From Roseovarius sp. (GTDB lineage Bacteria > Pseudomonadota > Alphaproteobacteria > Rhodobacterales > Rhodobacteraceae): a stretch of 64,000 bases of DNA. Below are positions 16,873 through 25,770 of the stretch, in pieces (position 1 is the stretch's first letter; each line of letters opens with the position of its first letter). The position numbers and the translations under genes are program-made. A model generated the notes under the pieces. It was given only the letters and a program-made list of their open reading frames with translations, was not told the DNA's origin and made no database searches. Where the stretch lies: positions 1 to 64,000 of the forward strand of contig JARGOC010000002.1 in assembly GCA_029212365.1 (NCBI GenBank), in the 5' to 3' direction.

Positions 16873-17898
16873 TTACTCAGACCGCAGCGCCATGGCTTCT
16901 TCCATCATGATGCGGGCGTCTTCGCCGTTTTCCTCAATGAAAGCATCCCAGACCGGCTTGGCCTTGGCTTGCCAGGCGGGTGTGTCCTCATCGCTGATGA
17001 TCACAACCGTCGCGCCCTCTTCTTCCAGCGCTTTGAGGCTGTTGGCGGTGCGCTCTTCAACGATCTTGAGCGCCCGTGCGCCCAGCTCTTTACCGGTGTC
17101 CAGCATGACCTGCTGCTGTTCTGCAGTCAGCGCTTCGAATTCCGCCAGTGACATGATGATTGGCGTCAGGCCTACCCAGGCGTAGGGTGCAATCGTCAGC
17201 CCCTTGACCGGAAGCTTGTTATCATAGGCATAAAGCGGAGGCAAAATCCCACCGTCCACCACGCCTTGCGACAGCGCAGGCACCAGCTCGGCTCCGGCGA
17301 TGGCGATCGGAGAATATCCATATGCCTCACCTGCGAGCTGGCCGATGCGACCACCCGCAATCCTGATTTTGAGACCCTTCAGATCGTCCATGGTCTCGAT
17401 TGCCTCAGAGTCCGTCAGGTAGAACGAGCTGGGATAGTCGGTCGGGGCGATCGAGATCAGCTTGAAACCGCGTTTCTCCATTGCCTTGGCCAAGATGCCG
17501 CCGCCTTTTTCGCTTTCAAAGAACTTCCGGCCCAGGCTGGTGTCATCCACTTTGATGTCAAAGAGGAAGGGCAAATCGAAGATACCCCAAAGCGGCTCGA
17601 CGCTCGCCACCACCGGAGCAATGGAATAGGTCATGCTCACCTGTCCCGACAGGATTGCCGGTAGCTCTTGGTTGATCGGCATGATCTGCGCAGAAGGGAA
17701 GACGCGGAATGTTACTTCCCCGTTGGTCTTTTCGCTCACCTGTTGGGTGAACCACTCTACGTTTTTGTGGTGCTGCGAAGCTGTTGGATAGGCGTGCACA
17801 AATCGCAGTTCGGCCGCCTGTGCTGTCGTTGCCATTCCGGCTATGACGCATCCTGCGGCCAATAGGCGGGCCGCCTTTTTGCTGAAACGTTGGAACAT
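16873..17898 (-). CDS. TRAP transporter substrate-binding protein (DctP family)
   Basis: This periplasmic solute receptor of 341 residues has a Sec signal peptide of about 28 residues (MFQRFSKKAARLLAAGCVIA, then ATTAQA/AE cleavage). The mature part shows the DctP pattern ELRFVHAYPT and, in the middle, GLKIRIAGGR, whose Arg normally pairs with the ligand carboxylate. The ATG at 17898 follows GGGAGAGAG and starts directly with the signal peptide; longer frames upstream are not credible. It is the last gene of an alcohol dehydrogenase/TRAP operon and gives the importer its specificity for an organic acid not identifiable here. Confidence 0.93.
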   Translation of the reverse strand: MFQRFSKKAARLLAAGCVIAGMATTAQAAELRFVHAYPTASQHHKNVEWFTQQVSEKTNGEVTFRVFPSAQIMPINQELPAILSGQVSMTYSIAPVVASVEPLWGIFDLPFLFDIKVDDTSLGRKFFESEKGGGILAKAMEKRGFKLISIAPTDYPSSFYLTDSEAIETMDDLKGLKIRIAGGRIGQLAGEAYGYSPIAIAGAELVPALSQGVVDGGILPPLYAYDNKLPVKGLTIAPYAWVGLTPIIMSLAEFEALTAEQQQVMLDTGKELGARALKIVEERTANSLKALEEEGATVVIISDEDTPAWQAKAKPVWDAFIEENGEDARIMMEEAMALRSE

Positions 17899-17939
17899 GG
17901 TTTCTCTCTCCCGTTTTTGTTCAAGTCTAGGTTCAGTTT

Positions 17940-19205
17940 CTATTCTGCGATGGTGGATAGCCAAGGCACCCACCACAGCAGCGCGAGCGCCAAGAGCAGC
18001 GCGACGAAATAGGGCATGGCCCCGCGTATCACCGTGCTGATTGGAACATTGAAATATCCGCTGAGTGCAAAGAGGCTCATTCCCACCGGCGGCGTGACCT
18101 GTGCAATCATCATGCAGGTGATTGTGAGGACGGCAAAATGCGTCGTGGAATAGCCGATGGCTTGCACCACTGGAAAAACGATCGGAATTGTAATGTAGAG
18201 AATTGGCACTGGATCCAAAACCGTACCAAGTACAATGAAGATCAGCAGGATCAGCGCCATTGTCACGTGCTCGTTGACTGGCAACGATGTCATGAAGAGC
18301 GTGAAGCTCTGTGGAATGTTGGCGAATGTCAGTGAATTGGCGAACACTGTCGCACCCCCCAGGATCACGAATATGATCGTGGTGGTGACCACCGCTGACT
18401 CGGCGCTGCTGATAAGGCGGCGTATGGTGAAATTCTTGCGCTCAAAAATGGCGCTCATCAGCAGAACATAGGCAACTGCCACAGCGGCGGCCTCGGTTGG
18501 GGTAAAGATCCCCGCATAGATCCCGCCAAGGACAATCGCTGGCATGGCGAGTGCTGGCAGTGCCGCGGTGAAGCTCTTCCAGATGTCAGCGCCGCTTGCC
18601 CGCTGGGGAAGCTCTCGATCGCCAAACCAGCTGAGACCGACTGCCGTGGCCACCAGCATGATGGTTATGACCAGTCCCGGCACCATACCGGCGAGGAACA
18701 GCCGGGATACATCCATCTGCGCAATGGCGGCAAAAAGGATCATGTAGATGCTGGGCGGGATCATCTGGCCAAGTGTACCCGACACTGCGATCACGCCGAG
18801 CGCGTCTTTCTTATCATAGCCCGCGCGTATCATATAGGGCAGCAGCATTGAGCCCACTGCTACGACTGTGGCTGTTGAGGAGCCGGACAACGCGCCGAAG
18901 ATGGCGCAGGTGACGACTCCCGTGGCCGGAAGGCCGCCGCGCAGATGGCCCAACAGGTTTTCGATAAAGCGGAACAGTCGACCGGCAAGGCCCATGTCTG
19001 TCATCAGGTTTCCGGCCAAAAGGAAGAATGGCACGGCAAGGAGCAGCCAACTGTCAATCGCAATAAAAAGCTGTGAGACGGCGGCCTGAACCGGCATGCC
19101 CAGGTCGAACACCAGGATAATGCCACCCGAGGTCAACATAGCGGCCCATATTGGTGCGCCAACAATCATAAGAATGAAGAAAGATGCGATGCCAAGCAAA
19201 GTCAT
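17940..19205 (-). CDS. TRAP transporter large permease subunit (DctM family)
   Basis: This is the 421-residue 12-helix subunit that translocates the solute using the sodium gradient. The protein is hydrophobic throughout and carries the family pattern GALSGSSTATVVAVGSMLLP, and TPTEAAAVAVAY in the second half. It overlaps the small permease by four bases (ATGA) and is followed by the binding protein after a 41-base gap, the usual QMP order. It works in the inner membrane with DctQ and DctP. Confidence 0.95.
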   Translation of the reverse strand: MTLLGIASFFILMIVGAPIWAAMLTSGGIILVFDLGMPVQAAVSQLFIAIDSWLLLAVPFFLLAGNLMTDMGLAGRLFRFIENLLGHLRGGLPATGVVTCAIFGALSGSSTATVVAVGSMLLPYMIRAGYDKKDALGVIAVSGTLGQMIPPSIYMILFAAIAQMDVSRLFLAGMVPGLVITIMLVATAVGLSWFGDRELPQRASGADIWKSFTAALPALAMPAIVLGGIYAGIFTPTEAAAVAVAYVLLMSAIFERKNFTIRRLISSAESAVVTTTIIFVILGGATVFANSLTFANIPQSFTLFMTSLPVNEHVTMALILLIFIVLGTVLDPVPILYITIPIVFPVVQAIGYSTTHFAVLTITCMMIAQVTPPVGMSLFALSGYFNVPISTVIRGAMPYFVALLLALALLWWVPWLSTIAE

Positions 19206-19744
19206 TTAGATACCTCGTTAGCATTCAGCGGGGCGCCCGCGATGCGATAGATCATACGAAACAGCGTGTAGAGCAGCGCAAGCGCAATTCCGGCGGGCAG
19301 GGCCGCAGAGGGAATCCATGCCTTCAATTCGCCTGACATTGTGTCCAGATTCATGGAGTAGAGCCCCGCCTCCCAACTCCATGCCGCACGCAGCAGAACC
19401 GCCAAGAGCAGTGCAAGGAGTATGGTCATGATGAGATCGAAGTAGCGATGAAGCCATGCTGGCAGGAGGTCAGTCACAATCGTCATGGCCAGATGCGCAT
19501 TGCGCGTGATCAGCGGGCCAAAATACAAAAGAACCGCATAGACTATGGAGAAGCGACACAGCTCCTCAACTATGCCATAGGACGACCCAAAGAGGTAACG
19601 CAGGACGACGCTAATAAAGGCTAACGAAACGCTGACCCACATGAGCGTGACAGCAGTGCCTGCCAAGACCGTGTTCAGAATGGCTTCGATCCGTCGTACA
19701 ACGCCGACGAAACCGGTTTCCTGGGGAAGGTTCATATCATTCAT
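19202..19744 (-). CDS. TRAP transporter small permease subunit (DctQ family)
   Basis: This is a 180-residue membrane protein with four hydrophobic segments, the DctQ layout. Its third region carries EELCRFSIVYAVLLYFGPLI, which matches the family. It overlaps the alcohol dehydrogenase stop by eight bases and the large permease start by four, so translation of the three is coupled. It forms the membrane complex with DctM. Confidence 0.92.
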   Translation of the reverse strand: MNDMNLPQETGFVGVVRRIEAILNTVLAGTAVTLMWVSVSLAFISVVLRYLFGSSYGIVEELCRFSIVYAVLLYFGPLITRNAHLAMTIVTDLLPAWLHRYFDLIMTILLALLLAVLLRAAWSWEAGLYSMNLDTMSGELKAWIPSAALPAGIALALLYTLFRMIYRIAGAPLNANEVSK

Positions 19745-20840
19745 AACGGATCAACCCGCGCGCAAGGCGTCCTTCGTGCAGATCATGAAAGGCCTCGTTG
19801 ATCTGCTCCAGCTGATAGGTTTGGCTGATCAATTCGTCTAGGCGCAATCGCTTGGAGCTGTAGAGGTCTATCAGCCGTTCGACATCAAGGCCGGGACGTG
19901 CGCCGCCATACATTGATCCGGTCAGCGTTTTCTCGGTAAAGGGCAGGGTCTGCGCCTCGATCTCGCAGCAGTGTCCGGCTTCTGCAACGCCGACTACGAT
20001 GGCTTTGCCCGCAGACCGAAGCGCATCATAGCACTGCTGGATCGTTACTTTGTTTCCGATGGCCTCAAAGGCAAAATCGACGCCACGTCCTTGCGTCAGC
20101 TCTTTTGCCTTCGCTACCGGATCCTCGTTGCGTGCGTCCACCAGATGCGTGGCACCGAAAGACTGCGCCAACTTGAGTTTTTCGGGGTTCATGTCAGAAA
20201 CGATGATGGTCGTCGCCCCGGCGATGGCAGCGGCCTGCACTGTGTTCAGTCCGACCCCTCCCGCGCCTATGACAAGAACGGAATCTCCTGGAGACACCGG
20301 GGCTGCGTTGAACACCGCACCTGTACCGGTCAGCACGGCGCATCCAATCAGCGCCGCCACGTCCATCGACATATCGTCAGGGATCTTGGTGGCACAGCGG
20401 GCTGGCAGCACCGCCTGTTCTGCAAAAGACGAGACAGTCATATGGTGAAGAACCTCATCGCCCTTGCGCAGGCGGGTCGTCCCATCTGGCATGGTGCCGT
20501 TGCGCAGCATCCCCATTCCGACCTCGCAGAGGTTTGGATGCCCCGAGCGGCAGAAGTAGCATTCTGTGCAATCATAAATGAACGACAGCACAACGCGGTC
20601 GCCAATTTCAAAGCCGGTAACGCCCGGCCCCAGTTCCTCGACATAGGCAGAGGCCTCGTGCCCCAAGACGATCGGCAAAGAAGAGGCGCGCGCGCCTTCT
20701 ATCCGGCCCATGTCGCTATGGCAGACACCGCTGGCGGCAAAGCGCACGCGGATCTCGCCGGACTTCGGCGGTAGCAGATCAATATCCTCGATGCTTAACG
20801 GCGCGCGATATGCCCGCAAAACGGCGGCTTTCATAGACAA
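19737..20840 (-). CDS. Zinc-dependent alcohol dehydrogenase
   Basis: This 367-residue medium-chain dehydrogenase oxidises an alcohol to aldehyde or ketone with NAD(P)+. The catalytic zinc ligands are in GVCHSD and GHEASAYVEELG. The structural zinc site is a four-cysteine cluster CTECYFCRSGHPNLC. The Rossmann motif is VIGAGGVGLNT and is followed by SDMN, whose Asp suggests NAD+. Resemblance is to the class III/aryl-alcohol branch. It is first in an operon with a TRAP importer and lies next to the CoA-linked aldehyde dehydrogenase operon. A promoter-like sequence is seen at 20893-20928. Confidence 0.92.
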   Translation of the reverse strand: MSMKAAVLRAYRAPLSIEDIDLLPPKSGEIRVRFAASGVCHSDMGRIEGARASSLPIVLGHEASAYVEELGPGVTGFEIGDRVVLSFIYDCTECYFCRSGHPNLCEVGMGMLRNGTMPDGTTRLRKGDEVLHHMTVSSFAEQAVLPARCATKIPDDMSMDVAALIGCAVLTGTGAVFNAAPVSPGDSVLVIGAGGVGLNTVQAAAIAGATTIIVSDMNPEKLKLAQSFGATHLVDARNEDPVAKAKELTQGRGVDFAFEAIGNKVTIQQCYDALRSAGKAIVVGVAEAGHCCEIEAQTLPFTEKTLTGSMYGGARPGLDVERLIDLYSSKRLRLDELISQTYQLEQINEAFHDLHEGRLARGLIRYE

Positions 20841-20892
20841 GCTCCTCCCTCATGTTATCGACTTCAACGGTTCTTACTGTTTCGTCAATATT

Positions 20893-20928
20893 ATGGACAT
20901 ATGGTACATAAACATAGACTACGGTCAA
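20893..20928 (-). promoter_or_regulatory. Putative promoter with overlapping dyad
   Basis: On the minus strand TTGACC (20928-20923) and TACCAT (20906-20901) are 16 bases apart, about 60 bases upstream of the alcohol dehydrogenase ATG. A dyad with outer arms ATGnAC and GTnCAT (20893-20909) covers the -10 element and could be a repressor site. Confidence 0.4.
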
Positions 20929-21081
20929 GATAAAACTCCGCCGTGAACAAGGAATTCAGCCTGTCCTCTTGAGGAGATAAAATCGTTTAAAAACAACTTT
21001 TTAAGCATCGTTAATCCGGCCGCACTTGATGGGCTGGCCAGGTTCATTCTGGTCAGCTCAGCTCAACGTACGCCGGGTTGT

Positions 21082-21119
21082 CTCATCCCGCCGGGTGACG
21101 GGGGATGAGCTCTGTTTTT
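21082..21119. terminator. Hairpin with T-tract on the plus strand
   Basis: CTCATCCC pairs with GGGATGAG across a 12-base GC-rich loop and is followed five bases later by TTTTT on the plus strand. The gene it follows (aldehyde dehydrogenase) lies on the minus strand, where no T-tract follows the stem. It may work poorly for that operon or may block antisense transcription entering it. Confidence 0.35.
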
Positions 21120-21165
21120 GTCACGGCCGCGGTATGGACCGCGACACGCTTGAGGGCATTGCCCT

Positions 21166-22596
21166 TTAGTGTTCCTTCGCGGTGACTGTGAACGGTGTAA
21201 GATAGGCTTGAATCCCTTCAATGCCGCCTTCCGAACCCAATCCGCTGTCAAGAACGCCGCCAAACGGTGTCTCTGGCATCGCCATGGCGAAATGATTGAC
21301 GCCCAGCATCCCTGATTTGATGTCAGAGACGATGCGATGGCGTGTTTCTGAATCCCCTGTAAACGCATAAGCCGCGAGTCCGACAGGTAACCGGTTTGCC
21401 TCTGCAAGTGCTGCGTCAAGATCATTGACCTTTGTCACCAAGGCCAGCGGTCCAAAGGGCTCTTCGTTCATGGCGCGCATCTCTGTCGTCATATCTGCCA
21501 GAATTGTGGGGGCAAAAAACCAACCTTGATTGCCGATTCGCGCGCCACCTGTGGCAACGCGCGCGCCCTTGTCGATGGCATCGCCAATAAGATCCTGGAT
21601 TTTGTCGAATTGCGCTGAGCTTGCCAGCGGCCCCATTGTTGTGGCCGGGTCTGACCCGTTGCCCACAGTGATTTTTTCTGCGGCTTCTGCCATGCCAGAT
21701 ACGAAGTCGTCATACAGCGGCGCCTCGACCAGAAAGCGCGTTGGCGACACGCAGACCTGCCCGGCGTTGCGGAACTTCCATTCTGCGGCCAGTGGCACCA
21801 CCTTCGAAAGATCGGCGTCGCGCGCGATGATGACCGGGGCGTGGCCGCCCAGTTCCATCGTGACCTTCTTAAGTTCATGGCCCGCTGCCCCGGCCAACAG
21901 CCGCCCGACGCGGGTCGATCCGGTGAGGGAGATCTTGCGAATCTCAGGGGCCTTGACGAGCGTGTCGGAAATCTCAGCCGGGTCGCCCCAAAGCAGCGAA
22001 ATCGCCTTGGGAGGCAATCCGGCGTCCAGCAGGGCGCGCACGATGCGCCAACCTGTGATCGGCGTTTCCTCGGCCGGTTTGAAAACGACGGAACACCCCG
22101 CCGCCAGCGCCGGGGCTAACTTTTGTACTGGCGTCCAAGCTGGGAAGTTCCACGGTGTAAAGGCCGCAACCGGCCCCACGGGGCGTTGATGGACAGACCA
22201 TGTCATATCCGACGTGCGCGACGGGATCAGGCGGCCATAGGTGCGGCGGCCCTCTTCGGCGAACCAGTCAATACAATCCGCCGAACCCATCCATTCTCCG
22301 CGTGCCTGCGCCAGGGGTTTGCCCTGTTCGCGCGTCATATCTGCGGCGGCTTCGTCGGCTTGCTCGCGCATGAGCTCGGCGGCAGCGCGCAGGATCTTTC
22401 CCCGCTCGAATGGGGAAACGGCAGACCATTCGGCAAACCCTTCGACGGCCAGTCGCGCGGCCTCTTGTGCCTCAGCGCAGCCTGCCTTGGGCAGCAGGCA
22501 AATTTCTGTTTCGCTTGCCGGGTCAATCAATGGCAAGCTGCCCAGAGATCCCGTATCGCGGGCCTCTCCGTTCAGGATCAGGGTGGGTTGGGTCAT
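21166..22596 (-). CDS. NAD(P)-dependent aldehyde dehydrogenase (succinate-semialdehyde dehydrogenase-like)
   Basis: This 476-residue aldehyde dehydrogenase has the general base Glu248 in MELGGHAP and the nucleophile Cys282 in NAGQVCVSPTRF. The coenzyme loop reads LTGSTRVGR, which suits NADP or NAD. PWNFPAWTPVQKLAPALAAG and EEPFGPLALV are also conserved. Overall similarity is nearest the succinate-semialdehyde dehydrogenase branch. It is the last gene of a minus-strand operon with two acyl-CoA dehydrogenases, a crotonase and a CoA-transferase, and may produce the acid that the transferase activates. Confidence 0.92.
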   Translation of the reverse strand: MTQPTLILNGEARDTGSLGSLPLIDPASETEICLLPKAGCAEAQEAARLAVEGFAEWSAVSPFERGKILRAAAELMREQADEAAADMTREQGKPLAQARGEWMGSADCIDWFAEEGRRTYGRLIPSRTSDMTWSVHQRPVGPVAAFTPWNFPAWTPVQKLAPALAAGCSVVFKPAEETPITGWRIVRALLDAGLPPKAISLLWGDPAEISDTLVKAPEIRKISLTGSTRVGRLLAGAAGHELKKVTMELGGHAPVIIARDADLSKVVPLAAEWKFRNAGQVCVSPTRFLVEAPLYDDFVSGMAEAAEKITVGNGSDPATTMGPLASSAQFDKIQDLIGDAIDKGARVATGGARIGNQGWFFAPTILADMTTEMRAMNEEPFGPLALVTKVNDLDAALAEANRLPVGLAAYAFTGDSETRHRIVSDIKSGMLGVNHFAMAMPETPFGGVLDSGLGSEGGIEGIQAYLTPFTVTAKEH

Positions 22597-22610
22597 CGTT
22601 TTTCCTTCGG

Positions 22611-23825
22611 TTATTTGGCCACGGGCAGGTGCACTGCGCCAGCTTTGGAAAGGCGCCGCATTTCGGTGTCACTTAGCCCCATGCCCTGCAGTACCTCTGC
22701 TCCGTCGGCGCCAAGTGCGGGGGGCGCGCGCCGGATTGTGGCGGGCGCCTTGGACAGTATCGCAGGAAAGCGGACCTGAGGCGTGTCTTGTTCGCCCATT
22801 GCGACGGGCGTGACCATGCCGCGTGCCTGAACCTGCGGGTCGGCGAACACCTCGTTCACGCGGTTAATCGGCCCGCCGGGCACACCTTCGGCCTCCATCG
22901 CGGCAAGAAGGTCCGCGCTGGTCCGGGCCGCGATCTCTCGTTCAAGCTCTGGCTCCAACGTTGTGCGGTTGCGGTTGCGGGATTCATTGGTCAGGTAATC
23001 GGGGTTTGTCGCAAGGTCGTCGCGCCCCAGAACCCGGCAAAGCGCGGCGAATTGCCCGTCATTGCCCACGGCAACGATCAGATGGCCATCGGCCGCAGCG
23101 AACGTTCGGTAGGGTACGACATTCGGATGAGCATTGCCCATCGGGCTTGGTGTGACGCCGCCGATCAGCCAGTTCATGCCCTGATTGGCCAGCAGGGCGA
23201 CCGAGGTATCCAGCAGCGCGCAGTCGATATGCTGACCTTCGCCGGTTTGATCGCGATGGCGCAACGCGGCCTGAATCGCGATGGTCGCGTAAAGCCCGGT
23301 AAAGAGGTCAATCACCGGGACACCGACCTTGACAGGTGCCTCTGCGCTTTCACCTGTAACGCTCATCAGCCCGCCCATCCCCTGGATGAGAAAATCGTAG
23401 CCGCCGCGCTTTGCGTAGGGCCCGGTCTGGCCGAAGCCAGTCACGGAGCAATAGACCAGCCGCGGGTTGATTGCGCGCAGGCTGTCGTAATCCAGCCCAT
23501 AGGCCGCCAATCCACCGGTCTTGAAATTCTCCACCAACACATCGGACTCAGCGGCGAGCTTGCGCACAAGTTCGGCGCCTTCGGGGTTGGATATGTCGAT
23601 GGCAATCGACTGCTTGTTACGGTTGCAGACCAGATAATAGGCCGAGAAATTCTGCCCCTCGATCTCGGTCGAGGGGGGGCCCCAGCTGCGGGTATCATCG
23701 CCCGATCCGGGGCGTTCAACCTTGATGACTTCTGCGCCCAGATCGCCCAGGATTTGTGTGGCCCATGGCCCTGCAAGTACCCGAGACAGATCGAGCACTC
23801 GAACCCCCTCCAGCGCCCCGGTCAT
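22611..23825 (-). CDS. CaiB/BaiF family CoA-transferase
   Basis: This class III CoA-transferase of 404 residues has the canonical start GVRVLDLSRVLAGPWATQIL and the catalytic Asp about residue 173 in VPVIDLFTGLYA. NRNKQSIAIDI and CSVTGFGQTGPYA are typical of true transferases such as succinyl-CoA:glutarate or formyl-CoA transferases. No racemase His/Asp pair of the kind at 14362 is seen. Its start overlaps the crotonase stop by four bases. It should load CoA on the operon's substrate acid. Confidence 0.92.
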   Translation of the reverse strand: MTGALEGVRVLDLSRVLAGPWATQILGDLGAEVIKVERPGSGDDTRSWGPPSTEIEGQNFSAYYLVCNRNKQSIAIDISNPEGAELVRKLAAESDVLVENFKTGGLAAYGLDYDSLRAINPRLVYCSVTGFGQTGPYAKRGGYDFLIQGMGGLMSVTGESAEAPVKVGVPVIDLFTGLYATIAIQAALRHRDQTGEGQHIDCALLDTSVALLANQGMNWLIGGVTPSPMGNAHPNVVPYRTFAAADGHLIVAVGNDGQFAALCRVLGRDDLATNPDYLTNESRNRNRTTLEPELEREIAARTSADLLAAMEAEGVPGGPINRVNEVFADPQVQARGMVTPVAMGEQDTPQVRFPAILSKAPATIRRAPPALGADGAEVLQGMGLSDTEMRRLSKAGAVHLPVAK

Positions 23826-24616
23826 GACGTCGATTTCTTAATTCTGGCACGCATCGACGCGAGGGCTGAAGCGTAGTCTTCGGTCTCATGCGCAAGAGCC
23901 TGCATGGCCGACGACAATTCCAACGTAACCGAAAGATCCCGGTTGTAGGCCTGGCGCAGCAGGCGGCGGGTCATGCGTACTGCATGGCGCGGATTGGCCG
24001 CGATCCGCCCGGCAAGGGCACGTGCGGCCTCCATCAGGTCCTCATCCGGCACGACCTGGCTGACTAACCCGTATTCCTTTGCCGTTTCGGCGTCGATCAT
24101 ATCCCCGGTCAGGGCCATTTCCGAAGCGCGGGCAAAGCCCACCACGCGCGGCAGTAGCCAGGCACCGCCGTCACCCGGAACGATGCCGATGCGCACGAAG
24201 CTTTCGGCAAACTTGGCAGAGGCCCCCGCGATGCGCAGATCACACATCAACGTCAGATCACAGCCCGCGCCAACAGCTGGGCCGTTGACGGCGGCAACGA
24301 TCGGCAGGTCACAATCCTCAAAGGCCAACGGCAACCGCTGGATCCCGGCGCGATAGTTGCGCCGCGTGATTGCCGGCACTTCATCCACCAGCCCTTGACC
24401 GGGCGACATCGACTTGATGTTGCCGCCCGAGGAAAAGGCCGGGCCGGCCCCAGTCAGCACGATCACCCGCGCCTCGGGGTCGGCCTGGGTTTTGGTGAGT
24501 GCTTCGAGGATGGCCTCGATCATCGGCAAATCGGAAATTGCGTTGCGGGTGTCTGGCGCGTTGAGCGTCATCGTCACGATGCCTGCATCGTCGCGTTTCG
24601 TTGTTACTAGTGTCAT
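23822..24616 (-). CDS. Enoyl-CoA hydratase/isomerase family protein
   Basis: This crotonase-fold protein of 264 residues has an oxyanion hole formed by SSGGNIKSM and GPAVGAGCDL. Neither catalytic glutamate of classical enoyl-CoA hydratase is kept: the first position is Asp (GCDLTLM), the second is Phe (AESFVRIG). An extra Asp appears in the PGDGGAWLLPR loop. The enzyme may therefore be an isomerase, hydrolase or atypical hydratase. The ATG at 24616 is preferred. A GTG at 24637 overlapping the upstream stop is possible and would add seven residues. It is fully embedded in the CoA operon. Confidence 0.88.
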   Translation of the reverse strand: MTLVTTKRDDAGIVTMTLNAPDTRNAISDLPMIEAILEALTKTQADPEARVIVLTGAGPAFSSGGNIKSMSPGQGLVDEVPAITRRNYRAGIQRLPLAFEDCDLPIVAAVNGPAVGAGCDLTLMCDLRIAGASAKFAESFVRIGIVPGDGGAWLLPRVVGFARASEMALTGDMIDAETAKEYGLVSQVVPDEDLMEAARALAGRIAANPRHAVRMTRRLLRQAYNRDLSVTLELSSAMQALAHETEDYASALASMRARIKKSTS

Positions 24617-24633
24617 TTTCTCGTTTCTTTCTT

Positions 24634-25770
24634 TCACCGCAGACCAAGGCCGCGGGCAATGATGCCGCGCAGGATCTCGCGGGTTCCTCCTCGAAGTGAA
24701 AAACAGGGGGCGGCCAGCAAGATGCGCTGGAACACCGCCGCATATTCGGGGTCTGCTGCGTCGTCGCGCAGCACACGGCGGGCAATTTCCGGCACGTCCT
24801 GTTCGAATAATGCGCCCAGATCCTTGACGATGGCAGCGGCCAGAACAGGCTGCTCCCCGCGCGCCAGACGCCCGGCAACCGACAGCGACATCTGCCGCAG
24901 CACCATCAGCCGGGCGATCATGCGCCCCAGATCGGTGGTTTCACTGCCTGCGGATGCGCGTTTTAGGCAGCGCAGCAATTCCTCTATCAGCACATAGGAG
25001 GACAAGAACCGATCCGGTCCGCTGCGTTCAAAGGCCAGTTCCGAAATGACCTGCGCCCAGCCGTCACCTTCTTTGCCCAGCAATGCATCGGGCGGCAGAG
25101 CAACGTTGTCAAAGGAGACCTCGTTGAAATGATGTTCACCTGCGATATCAAGAACCGGGCTGACAGTGATGCCGGGCAGGCTCATGTCCACCAGCACCTG
25201 GCTGAACCCGCCATGCCGGTCGTCGGATTTGCTGGTGCGGCAAAAGACGATCATATAGTGCGCCTTGTGCCCGTAGGTTGTCCACAGTTTGGTACCGTTC
25301 AGGACATAACCATCGTCCGTTTTTTCGGCCTTGGTCCGCACGGAAGCAAGATCCGACCCGCTGTTGGCTTCGCTCATGCCGATGCCAAAGAAACAAGTCC
25401 CCGCGGCGATGCGCGGCAGAATGGTTTTGCGTTGTTCCTCGGTACCGTGACGCAGGATCAGCGGTGCGCTTTGGCGATCCCCGATCCAATGGGCCGCCAC
25501 CGGCGCCCCCGCAGCAAGCAGTTCCTCAACGACGATGTGTCGGTCCACCGCATTGCGGCCATGGCCGCCGTAGGCCGTGGGCAACGTCATGCCCAGCCAG
25601 CCGCGCTGGCCCAGTGCGGCGCTGAAATCTGCATCAAAGCCGACCCACGAGCGGGCGCGTTCACGGGCTGGAAGATCGACAAGAGCATCAGCCAGAAAAG
25701 CCCGCAGCTCTTCTCTCAGCGCTATCTGTGCGGGGGTCGTTGTCTCAAGCGGAAAAGTTGGAAGTGTCAT
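24634..25770 (-). CDS. Acyl-CoA dehydrogenase (likely partner of the adjacent paralogue)
   Basis: This 378-residue acyl-CoA dehydrogenase keeps the FAD- and substrate-binding pattern (FGIGMSEANSGSDLASVRTKA, KLWTTYGHKAHYMIVF). The C-terminal catalytic EGT is replaced by RGGTREIL, while FERSGPDRF places a Glu on the alternative helix. It ends GTREILRGIIARGLGLR. Its start is directly adjacent to the stop of another dehydrogenase-fold gene with no spacer. Pairs like this form alpha2beta2 enzymes in steroid side-chain degradation (the ChsE family), and I infer the same here. It carries the FAD-side residues of the pair. Confidence 0.9.
   Translation of the reverse strand: MTLPTFPLETTTPAQIALREELRAFLADALVDLPARERARSWVGFDADFSAALGQRGWLGMTLPTAYGGHGRNAVDRHIVVEELLAAGAPVAAHWIGDRQSAPLILRHGTEEQRKTILPRIAAGTCFFGIGMSEANSGSDLASVRTKAEKTDDGYVLNGTKLWTTYGHKAHYMIVFCRTSKSDDRHGGFSQVLVDMSLPGITVSPVLDIAGEHHFNEVSFDNVALPPDALLGKEGDGWAQVISELAFERSGPDRFLSSYVLIEELLRCLKRASAGSETTDLGRMIARLMVLRQMSLSVAGRLARGEQPVLAAAIVKDLGALFEQDVPEIARRVLRDDAADPEYAAVFQRILLAAPCFSLRGGTREILRGIIARGLGLR

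Larger units (their letters stand above)
20841..21165. other. Intergenic region, 325 bp
   Basis: It separates two minus-strand operons. The left part holds the promoter of the alcohol dehydrogenase/TRAP operon, and the right part holds two hairpins behind the aldehyde dehydrogenase gene (21082-21109 and a CGCGGT/ACCGCG stem near 21131-21146). No gene or RNA is recognisable in the rest. Confidence 0.5.

Noticed and set aside
11601..21034. 13-base word CCGCACTTGATGG near 11601 and again near 21022
   Set aside because: A 13-base match between two places in 64 kb is expected by chance, and the flanks do not match.
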